This document shows, in pieces, positions 26,401-38,400 of a stretch of 64,000 nt of DNA. Source of the stretch: Heliopora coerulea (taxonomy: Eukaryota; Cnidaria; Anthozoa; Scleralcyonacea; Helioporidae); NCBI GenBank assembly GCA_030142905.1, contig JASJOG010000051.1, positions 1,352,501 to 1,416,500 of the forward strand, given 5' to 3'. The notes beneath the pieces were generated by a model. That model ran no database searches. It had not been told where the DNA came from and saw only the letters and a list, made by a program, of their open reading frames with translations. Position numbers and translations under genes: made by a program. Position 1 is the first letter of the stretch; each line of letters begins with the position of its first letter.

Positions 26401-29400
26401 AATCATCCTCACAGTAACGAGAAACGTTCTACAACTATTCAACCCAATGAAAGTCATATGAGCAATTTAGTTGTCCAGAGTAAAATTTAAATTCTAACAT
26501 TTGGGCAACGGCGCACCCAAGATTTTGTAAGGGGGGGCGAAAGTGTTAAATGAGTCGGGGATTCTGGTAGTATGCTCTTCCAGGAACAACTTATATTTTA
26601 AAGTAACTACAATGCCAATTCTGGCAATATAAATAGACAATCGCTGTACACAACATGCAAGTGAGGTGTCGGAGAACTTATAGCATTTCATGCTCATCTG
26701 TCGAGGTATCGTACCCTCCACACCGTCCGTTTTTAATTTTACGTTACATATTTTATCATTTCATTTTGTGGACGCAAACAGAAATAATTATTGTGGCTGC
26801 TATGGGAGAACCTTCAGCCCCGTAACTCCCCCTTGGGAGTGTCACTGCATTTGGGTTACCAGGTGCACTGCTCGATCAACTGAGGTATACAACTAACAGG
26901 AATTAGTATGCAAGTTGTAATTATTATTATCATTATTATTATTATTTTCATTATCATTATCATTATTATTATTAGTATTATTATTTAAACATATTTATAC
27001 ACGGTAACCTTTTATTACATAAACAATTTTCAACGTGCCAGAGACCTCTTCGAAACAACTTATCACTGATCCGTCAGAATGTGCAGTGTTTTGATTTTGC
27101 TAAAGAATCATCCTTAGCGTAATAGTAAAGCCTTAAAGGCCAAAGAAAAAGCTTTGCAGTTAGGCTACAAGTTCTTAACACTAGTGAGTGTGTACGATCA
27201 AATACTTCAGATTGACCATTACGTTGACTGAGGAGCAAAGGGCAAATTTCGTTATTGTATTGGCACCATAACACCAAATCGATTGCCTCTGTCTAGATGG
27301 CTTTTTGTTACTGTAGATTAATGGACGCCTTTCAGAAATTTACCAACGAGTTGGAGAGTCTCACGTCCACAACTCAAAAAAAAAAACCCCGCATATTCCA
27401 CTTGCGTAGGTATTGGTTGTCTCTCCCAGCAGTGTACAAAAATATATAAGCGAAATTCGAAACCTTTTCAGGAGGTATCAAACCAACAAACTGAGCAAAA
27501 TGTTTCCAATCCTGTACTAGAATGCGTGTTTGAATTCACTCCGATATTTCGGTGGCAACCGGACTTGTCCATAACCCTAAGGAGGGCTCAAGTAAAACCA
27601 AAGAAATTACCCACGACTAACCGATCGCATCGGAGTCAGACGGACCCTACATCTCAACGCGTCGGGACGAGGTTTTACACCGATTTGAGAAGCCGCGGCT
27701 TGATTTACGCCTTACTAAATGGCACGTCCTAGGGTGCTCTCTTTAGGTTCAAATGACCTCTCCAGATATGGTCAATATCCCAGCTAATAATATAAGTGAA
27801 AAAATTTCTCTAATCTGATTGACTAAGAGCAGTGCAATTTCAAGGTAACACAGTACCGAAAAAAGGTAATACAGTAATTTGCACTGAACTACCTTTTTTG
27901 GCACTCTACGACTTCTTATGTATTATATTAACTCGTAATACCACGATTTCTCGTACAACTTGGAAAAACACGCACTTGTGAGATTTTTTCCAAATTGCAC
28001 TCAAAACCATGCTGTTACCTATACAAATATGCGAGTTGTAGAGATAAAAAGGTTAACAGACAGAAACCAGTTGAAGCGGTCAACTTTTTTTGATGCCCTC
28101 ATGTATGTTTGGTACAGCGGTAGGTCTTGTCAATAACTACTGTGGCTTACTAAACGTACTCACAAGATGAAATTTCTTACTTTTGTTTCGAGTTCAGCCA
28201 CTTTGTTCGCTAATTGTAACTCCATTTTATACTTCTCCTTTTCCATCCCTTGCATTTTATCCATCATTCCCCTGAACTCCATTTCTATTCCACTTCTTTG
28301 TTTATCCAATTCTAACTGAACCTCGTCGTACACTTGGCGGGGTTCGCTTAATCGCTTCCCCGTTACGCCGCCATTTGCCTGCTGTGAGACGTTTGGAATA
28401 CCGAAGTATTCGTCTGACTTAGGCTGCACTACCTGTTCAGCTTCGCTTCTGGGGAATTGGTCGACGATCAATGCTCGTTTTGGTGGTTGATTATCTGGTA
28501 AAGTCTGAGAAACGGACGCCAATGGCCCCTTCGGAGAACTTACGTCATGATTCGAACCAGCACGAGTTCGTTCCGTAGATTGCCGCGACGATGTGGTGGC
28601 GGAGTTGGCATCTCTACCAGTCGTATTAGTACGCAAATCTTGATCTTTTCTAAAAAAAGTGGTAAGCCAGTTTAGTGTCAGTTTAATTATTTCTCAATTC
28701 AGAACGTTTTTAACGTGACTCTTGATGAGTGGCGTGACTTAGGATTGAGCAATGCAGGTCATTTTAGGAAATTCAGAACAGACTTATTACCTTGAGCCTC
28801 CATCTACACGATACGGTTGTCGCCCGGGATTGGTTACCCCTGGCGAATGGAATTGTCTTTAGAAAGCTCAATTCCTGCTTGCTGTTCGTTCTTGAATGCT
28901 GTAACTCGTCCTGAAGACTCTTGTGACTGAATTGCATACATCAGAATGAACAATGGTAGGCTAGAGTTGTACCATGTTGATCACCTCTAATACGTTCATC
29001 TATCGCTCGACTTACACATCATTAACGGTACTACTACAGTTTAGCAGACTCACCTTGCCGCTGGTCTTTTCCCGTCGGCTTAACAGACTAGGAAACGAGT
29101 TTTTGGCTCAAGATTTAAACACAAAGTTCAGTGTTCTCATGATGGAACCTGAAATGCCACTAGTTTATGAAGACATCTGCAAATTTAAATATAATACTTT
29201 GCGAGGATTTTACTACTCAAAAAAGGCTTTCTGTTTGACCTACTGGCTGAAATCCCGCCAATATTACTGTTTCTTCATCACGAAACTCAGACTCTCACCC
29301 TAACAAACCGTAACCCTATATTCCACGTAGATAATAAGAAAATAAATAGCTTTCGTCTCTTCGCGATACTGTTTGTCTCTTTCATTCCAAATAATCAAAT

Positions 29401-32400
29401 GCGTATACACTTTTACAAGCGTTGACAATTGGCGGTTATAATTTTCCGGCCAAAAGCTGCATTGCTTGCCTAAACTCAAGTCTAGCTTTATTTACAACAT
29501 AAATCGCCACGTATTGTATCGATTTACAAGCTCAAATCGAAGGCGAGAGATTTTATGTCCGATAAGGCACGGACATGGATTTTGGAAATTGCCTGCGAAA
29601 TCCATATTGAAATTATCGCTATCTTTGTCGGAGTTTCTTAAATCAATTGTCATCTGGATAATCTATATATATCTTGGGAGAAAACTTTTTAAATTACGCA
29701 AACAGCTCGTGAGAAGGAGGCGGTCGAGAAATTTTGAAAGACTTGATGTACTCCTGGGATGTAGCCACACTGATGAAATAGATGAATACATATTAAATAT
29801 ATTGCACTTTCCATTATTAACATGTCGTGGCTAACGCTTAGGCAGCACATATGACGAACTTGCACATGAGCTCGCCACCTGAATCCCGGTAGCTCAATGG
29901 TTACAGCGTCTCAACGGTCATTAGACGGTTGTGGGTTCAAGTCCCGTCTGGGGCTCGGAAATCCATTTTCTGGGGTTAGAGCTTGACGGACGTTCATCTG
30001 TCATCCAAAATTTTCCAACTAAACGCTCTAATATTAAACTGTGGATAGCCGATGGCGTCAGCAAAGGTGTGATAAGTTGTTCTTCGTACAATTTCAGCAG
30101 CTAATATATGATCAAAATTACGCTTTTAACCAATTAAAATCAAGAGTTTGGACAAGATGTATAAAAATAATATATCTGTATGAGATAGAGAATGTTAATA
30201 AGACCTATAAATATTCTGCATCAGGCACTTAATGCCAACTAAGCGACACAGACCACGAATTTGGCAAGATTATTTACAAGCCACGCCGTCAAACGCTAAA
30301 TAGCAAACCTTTTCGTGACACCATCGCAGTAATTTCTCAAAAGACATTCATTCCATAGATTGAACTTCACGCCCTGTACACACGACAAAATTTTCTTTCA
30401 CAATTTGTTCTTGACAAGGGGCCTAGCTCAAAAGATGATCATACCAGCGTTTGAAAAAGGCAACAACTTGTCAAGGAAAACTTGTTAATTTTTTGTCGTA
30501 CTAACGGGCAAATTAAACTTGTCGAGGAGATACTTAAATGGCTGTTTACACGGGAGATTTTGCTGCGATTTTTCGCATCCTGACAAATGCAATCGAGTTG
30601 ATTGACTTGCCGATCATTTGTCCAAAGCTATACTGTACAATACGTCGGTGAGTTGTTTACTCAATCAGATGCTTAAGGATGAGAAAAATCACAAGAAGAA
30701 TCGCTCGTGTAAACTGCTCTTAAGGAAAACTTTTCCGTGGGTACAGGGCTTTAACGCAAGCAAACGCGTTCAACTTCCTCGGACTTTCTTACAAATTTAA
30801 AATCTGATACTATTTTCAATGTAGTTGTCTTTTCCGAGTGCTGTCCAAGAAGTGAGTAAGGCGTTGAAATAAAAACTAAACAACGTTCTTAATCAAAGAA
30901 AATATGGCAAATGGCGGAACTCGAGATATGAGAATGCCTTTCAAATCAAACATCCTCACCTGTAAAGAAGGACAAACGGTGAAACGCCACTACCTTTGTA
31001 CCACTGTCCGTTTGAATATTTGTTCTACTTCACTTAGAACAATACTGGATATCTGCAAAGTGTTTTTCTTAGACCTGTTAAGTCTCTCGCAAAACGTGCT
31101 GGATCAAACCAGAGAAGATTATTGCATCAGCGTCGGCACATCCCAAAGAAAATTAGGTCTTCAAAAGTTCCACGACAGCCCGGTTCTCACAAACTGTTTG
31201 CGTAATTTACAAACGTACCTCCCAAGAGCTATAGATTGTGCCTGTGGCAGTTGATTTAAAAAATTCCGACAAAGGCAGCGATAATTCATATACGAATTTC
31301 ACAGGCAATTTACAATATTAGTGTTCGTGCTGTATCGCACATAAAATCTACCGAGGGAACACACAGCCACTCACATTGTACACGGTACGTAAAAATGCGC
31401 GATCGATGAACTTATTAGAGATAATCTACTTGGTGTGATTGCTGTAACATTCACACATGAACCGAAAGCAAGAATTGAGCTTTCTTAAGATAATTCCGTA
31501 CATCAGCGTCACCGTGAAGAAGCGTATGCATTAATCGCATTGTGTACATGAACCTTTAGCTACACATGGTGTGAATCCTCAGTACAGTGGACTAACGCCG
31601 ACAAAGTAAGAGGATGTCGCTGCGTTGCTGATAACCAACGACGTCAATGATAAAAGAATTCTTCTGGTAAAACAACGAGAATGAATGATTTTTAGTTTGA
31701 AGAGTATTCTCGACGTAATTTCTCTGTATACTACGACAGTATGCCTCCCAGACCATTCTCACATCTTAAGGACGACGTTCTCTCGTAGAAGGGCAAAAAC
31801 CGTGGCTTAAGACTGACTCGAACCTAACACTACAGTCGTTTTTAACTTTTAGAAGTGCTACAACGTTTTGAAATCCATGAAACAAAGTAAAAGTATTAAA
31901 TTTAGCAGTTAATTTATCGCAATTCTCCAAATGATTACCGTGTGAAAGGAGCTACGTGTATTTACTACTAATAGCGTTCCGCGTAGTTTCTATTTATAGA
32001 TCACATTATTTCCGGTCACCACTGTGACTCAGACAAATAACTCGCTCATTTTACAGATATTGACGGGGAGATCATCGTGTTATCTTTATAGTTTTTGCTT
32101 TAACTCTTCGAAATAGGCTAAAAATCCCAAAAAAATTGCGAAGATGGTAAGCACAAAGCATTGCTGTTGGGGAAAGTGCAACAACGATTCAAGATACCCA
32201 GAAAGATTGCCGAAATCGCGAAAAGAAATGCAGGCGGCAGGGAAGAACATCTTCATTCCATTCCCGAAGCCATCTCAAGATATTGAGAAATGCAAGCGCC
32301 GGATAAACGCCTGTTCCAGAGAAGGCTTTGACACATCTAAAGTAACAAGAAATACGTATATCTGTGCCGTACGTTGGGTTGGAGATAAGGGACCCACTGC

Positions 32401-35400
32401 TGAAGGCAAACTTTACTACAAAAGAGTACAAGAAGGCGACTGCACCGAAAAGGAAGGCACCCAAATCGAGATGGTCTTCACCTCTAAAGAAATGTAAACT
32501 CGACTCCAGTTCAAGCTTTGATGACAAAAAAGATTCTGCAGATGTATTTGTGCAAAATGATGATGCTATACCAGACCCTGAATCGGACGAGACCGCGGAA
32601 TATATTTCTACAAGTACTGGTCGTGTGCTATTAAACAAAGGATCGCAAACACAATACTCGAAGTACATTCTTTCTTCGAAAGTGGAAACAATGCTTCTAC
32701 GAAATGAAGTAAATACAATTAAGAAAGACTCAAAAGTTATTTCAAGCCTAGCACTTGAACACATTGCTAAAAATCCCGAAAATATGAAACATTTTACTGG
32801 ACTGAACACGGAACAGTTTGAAGCGCTGTACAAATTCCTTAATAATGTTTGTCCGCTACATGAGATAACATACTGGAATGCAAAAGAGTCCACTGGTTCC
32901 TCAAGAGGAAATTCAGGCCCAGAGTCAAAGATTTCTGATAAAGAAAAGCTATTCATTACCTTGGTGTGACTACGAAGGGGATTTACCATACAAACTATGG
33001 CAATTTTAATGAGTACACCACAGAGGACTATCAGAGAAACTACGATTCGAAAGATATTTACAACTTTCATCCAACTAATGTATAAAATTTTTAGAGACAT
33101 GAAATCTGTCATGTTTCCCTCGCGCGACGTTTTAAGGCGATATGTGCCAAAGGTTTTCAAGAACATGAAAAATATCCGTTGTACCGTTGACTGTACAGAA
33201 TTCAGTGTACAGACGTCGAGAAATTTTGCAAGACAAGGAAATACCTACTCTTCCTATAAGCACACCAACACCTTTAAATGTCTGATTGCAGTCAGTCCAA
33301 ATGGAAGTGCTTGCTTTGTGTCAGATTTGTATGAAGGTGACATAGAGGACGTGGAACTCTTTCAAGACTGTGGAATTTTGAAACACATAAATCCTGGCGA
33401 CATCATACTAGCAGATCGTGGATTCACAGTCCAAGAACTCTTGAATCCTCTGATGGCTCACCTAAAGATACCTGCTTTCTTAAAGGGAAGAAAGAACCTA
33501 AGTACAGGAGAAGAACTCGAAACTCGTAAAATCGCAAAGGCAAGGATTCACGTTGAACGCTTTAATGAACGATTAAAACAATTTCGACTCATTGGAAAGA
33601 AAATTCCACTTTCCCTCTCTCCCATGGCAACTCAAATGGTTATTGTTGGTTGTGCACTTGTCAATTTTCAAACTACACTCTGTAAGTAAATGTAAAATAT
33701 AAGTAAATGTAAAATACTTTTATTAATTAATTAATCATTAATACAATCACGAACTCGCTTTACAAGCTCACTTCGCTTATCGCTTTGCTTGAGGTCTCCA
33801 CATTTAAGCCAGCGTTTTATCTGATCTAAGGAATAATTATCTGGATCTTTATCAAAGCGACAACCTGGGACAGCATCATTTTCAGTTAGAATTGTTAAAC
33901 GGTGAGCCGAAGTACTAGTTATAGACTCCATTTTTATAGTGACTGTACAACAGGATGAATGCACGTGTGAGTTTGTCTGAGTCAAGCAAGGTGTCAAAAT
34001 CCGTGACGTCAACTGCGCGGAACGCTATTAACCGAGCGTGAAGTCTGTACTAGTGAAATATCGGACCGATATCTTTAAGTACGGACGGAGAAGAGCGCAT
34101 CGAGTTGAGTTCCGTTCAAAAACAGAGGTCCGACATTTCACTAGTACAGACCAAACAAGCGAGGTTTTTTTAAGTAGTTTATTGTATGGCTTTACTGAAA
34201 TATAATTAACAAGTCAATGGTACATAACGTCAAATAAAAGCTTGAAAATTCTGTCACTTCATATAAAATTTCTTCACTAACTTCACTCAGCATGGTTACC
34301 CTTCCTTTTCTGATTGTTCGTAATACATTTTCACTTCATATATTGTCAAAAATTTTAATTTTTATTCGACACAAGCAAAGCTTTTTTAAATCCCCCCGAA
34401 CGGGCAATATGGGAAATATCCGACTGCTTATGGACCAATCAAATTGCAAGGTTATCGTATTCGGACCGTTCGCTGCCACAGCCATTAAATAAAACGCGCT
34501 TACTGACATTTGATACGAAGTATTAATTAAAGCGCGGTTACCTAGGGCTCGTTTCTCTGTTGTTGATTGTCAGTTGTCCGTGGAACTTCACTCGAATGTG
34601 ATAGCCAAACCAGTCGCCTACTTATACGAAATCCTGAATTAAATGTTTTGATCGAAATCATGCAAGAATCATTATTCCAGTAGTAACTCACTCAAACCTT
34701 TTGGTGCCGAAATAATAACATTTTAAATAACGTCTGTGTTCAAGTTGATCTCGTATCTCTAGTCTTAGGGCCCACTAACACGACGGGACTGTCGGATAGG
34801 ACTGTTCGCTCTAATGTATGGGATTAACTTAAAAGAGTCTTCAAGATATACGGCAACATCAGAGAGCGAATCGTAAGTAGGAATTGTTCCATTGAGACTA
34901 CATTGTACACGCCAAGACGATCAATCGTATGCGATAACCGTGTCGTGCGAAGTGCGATCGGTCGCATACAATTGTTCCTTCTGATGTATATGATTAAATC
35001 ACTAAAGCCTTCACGACGCAATGCTATACCAGCCCGAACGAACACTCGTATACGACAATTGCGTCGTTGAGATGGGCCCTTAAAGTTCTTGTTCTTTCAC
35101 ATAAGAGCGTGCTTACCTTAAACGAAATATTTTGTTGAAAAAGAGACCATAATTTTGTTCTGCTTCTCGAGATTCGTAATCCTTTGATAGGAAGGTCCAA
35201 TGGATGTGTTTTTTTTTTCAAGTTAGCAAAGAGGAGAATGTACTCAAACGTGAGCAGCTGTTGTTTGTATACGTACCTGGTTTCAGTTTTCAATTCGCCA
35301 GAAATAATATCTGGTGTTTGGGATTCTTGTTTCAAAGGTGATGCTGTGCCGGGGCGTCGACGTCTTCCAGAACCCTTGTCACCTTCCCAAGGAAATACTG

Positions 35401-38400
35401 ACCTAAAACAGTACTTTTCATTAAACTCATTGCGTAAATTCTTCGCACTAAGTGCACTGTCACCTCAGTTACATTCCATACCTCCTTTACGTTATTACAT
35501 ACTTAATTTATTAATAAGTAAGTGAGCTTTGTCAAATATCACGTACAGGTTTAGTGTTGCCACAGGAAGAAACTGGAGCATTCGGAGAACACCTGAGGTG
35601 CTTGTTATAAAATCAAACTGGACAACACCCTCCTCACTTATGACCAAAGTAACTTTAATCGGACAGCTGCACGGACCGATATCGAACCCCAATCACTGGC
35701 GCGAGGGACACGTTCGCTACCATTGTACCACCAACATCCCGATCCTTAGATCATCCTGTAGATGTAGGATGGCCGGTGAGATGCTCCATCGATCAAACAC
35801 CCGGGACTCGGACGGATAACCGAGGTTAGAAATGTATGGCTGCCGGTGGCACAATGGTAGGGTAGTTCACCACGGTGACTACGGTTTGATTCCGGCTCCG
35901 GGCAGTTATCTGATTAAAAATTACCTTGGCCACACGCGAGAAGAGTGTTGTCCAGTTTGACTCTACCAAGCATCGCTGGTTTTCTCCGGGTACTCCGGTT
36001 TCCTCCGGTATTACTTACATTGAAACTCACGAGGGGTGGCCAGTACTGGACCTCTAGGGAGAACAGTTTAGCTAGCTGATAGGGTTATCCAGTGTAAATA
36101 AAGAAACTTTAATTTTTATGCCGCCATTTGTCGGCATTGGTAACACAACTACTCTAGCTGAATTTGATTATTGCCACTCGAACAACAAAATTTTGGCTAT
36201 GGACAATTAGAGTTTGAGGGCCAAAGACACTCCAGGCAAATTTTAAAGCACTGTATGAAATCTTCATGAGTTTTAAGTATAAAGTCGAGATAAACTATTT
36301 GAAAGAAAACTGGTGGTCTGTTTTCAAACTATCCGCTATAGTTTTTCATTTTGTAAATTCTGCTTTTAGGATAGAGCAGGAGTAATATTGCATAGATTGA
36401 AGAAAATGGTTCATGAGCGGTCATGGTTACATGCTAGGAAAGACGTTCCCTGACCAGAAATATTTTTTATTGAACGAGTTTTCGGCTTCCGGTCTGCAGC
36501 CTTGGGTTATTCAATGAAATATATTGGCAGTCGAAAGTTCGTTCATAAAAAGTCTGGTTATTCATAAAATTTCTGTTCAAAAAGCGCACTTTCAAGCAGT
36601 TTATAATTCCTACGGTTGGCATGTAATCCTGTGAAAAGCTACTACTAGAACATGGTAAACAGAGTTGCCCAATGGATCCTTAGCGTGTTTATTATATTTT
36701 TCCTGTTCTAAATTAAACCATCGCTTCACAGTTTGCCGGGCGAGTTAACACTAACAACAAAGAACAGGTTTTTTTTGTGAGATTTAGGTGTTGATGCTAC
36801 CAAACGTCACTACCAAACATCGAAATAAAAACTGCGAAGTGCATCGTCATTTTTTTATTTCCCTGTGGCTTGTGCTTACTTGTCCTCGTTCAACTGGGAA
36901 TTCTTTACGTCTGGCACCAGATCTAGCGTCTTGGATGTCTCCTCCTCATCATTTTTGTCACCAAGGAATTCCTGGAGAGGTGCGCGCGAAGTTCTTTCGG
37001 GAGTCTTTCCTGTTCGAGAAATCAGCACGAGATCAGAAAAAGAGCACAACATTTCATAGGAAAACAAGCATGAGAACTGAAGAAATATGAACTGTATATT
37101 CAGCTGAAGAACACAGGAAAATTTTGGGAGGGTTATCCAATACTGTCAGACTGACACGAGTGGTAGGATTCGTAAAATCAACAAAATTCTGCTCTAATGC
37201 AACAATACAACTACCAAAGATTGTCGAGTTGTCAGAATTTGTCGAAATGGTCGGGTCGTGTGGAGTTGTACAAATAATTCGTTAGATGATTGATGAACGT
37301 TCGTCAAGGCCATACCTCCGAAAAACTATTTCTAAACCCCAGACGGATATCGAACCTGCAACCTTCTGATGACCAGTGAGACGTTCTAGCAAATGAGCTA
37401 CCGAGATTCAAATTGCCTAACTCAGGTGCAAGTTCGACATATAGCGACTTCATATCATTATCAAAATATCATAGCTGCCGTTTGGACAGCACATATGTCG
37501 AACTTGCACTTGAGCTCGCCATTTGAGCCTCGGCAGCTCAATGGTTAGAGCGTATCACCAGTCATCAGAAGGTTGCGGGTTCGATTCCCGTCTAAGGCTC
37601 AGAAATCGTTTTTATAAGGTTAGAGCTTGACTAACGCTCGTCTGTCATTTAAGATACCTCCAAGCTCCCACATCTACATCATAAATCGAAATAAATCGTT
37701 ATCTCTTACGATTAAACTAAAAGGAGGAATGAGATAACGCCAGCGAGTACCTATTGTCGTAAAAAGTCGCGCACGAGAATTCTCTCCGGTCAACAGTGAA
37801 TAGCTTAACTCCATGCGACAGACACTAACAATAAGTACTTAATTCCATGCGACAGAAGCTAACATAAAAGGAAGTGGTTGGCCACTCGATTTCTACTGTC
37901 AAAACTCTAGTTGTTTCTTCCTTATAAGCGATTCTGATATGCATCATTGTCGAATTGCTACTGAAATATTGGATCTATTTCAAACAAAACGTTGAATTCA
38001 ATATTGTAGCTAGGTTAACTCATCCTTTAGTCTCGTGCTATTTTGATATTCTTTGAAAAACTCGTGTATTTTCCCCATATGTATCCGAAATCAAGCTGTT
38101 ACGTATACTTATGGCGTAAATTATTAATACTGTCAAAAATGGCGCATACCAGGAAATAAAGCGGATTACAATTATCTATTTATTCTTGTTCTGTTGTATG
38201 GGATAGTATTGATAAAACACTAGTTGACAAGCTTCAAAAGCTGCAAAACCGTGCAGCTCGTACAGTCACAGGTGCACCATACACAGTCCACACATGTAAT
38301 GTTCTCGCGAATCTAAGGATTTTGGATTTTGAAAAGGATTTTGGCCACAGTTTGTTACTTGCAGACCTTGGATGTCGAAAGCAAAAATGAAAAGAATTAA

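Larger units (their letters stand above)
31971..34028 (+). mobile_element. THAP/DDE (IS5/PIF-like) DNA transposon, degenerate
   Basis: A 2058-bp element with 17-bp terminal inverted repeats (ATAGCGTTCCGCGTAGT left, 16 of 17 matching right), flanked on both sides by TA, consistent with a 2-bp target duplication. It carries a broken THAP-DDE transposase (+) and a small SAP-like gene (-) tail to tail. It sits inside the FBF1 intron 28857-35276. The structure resembles ISL2EU-type elements of the IS5/PIF group; that subfamily name is inference. Confidence 0.75.

Noticed and set aside
29466..29834. 122-codon plus-strand frame in an FBF1 intron
   Set aside because: No domain, no splice context, AT-driven composition.
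30904..31254. 116-codon plus-strand frame
   Set aside because: No recognisable motif and no supporting signals; could not be told from chance.
32189..33166. 325-codon minus-strand frame
   Set aside because: It is antisense to the transposase, has no recognisable domain, and its composition follows the reverse of coding sequence.
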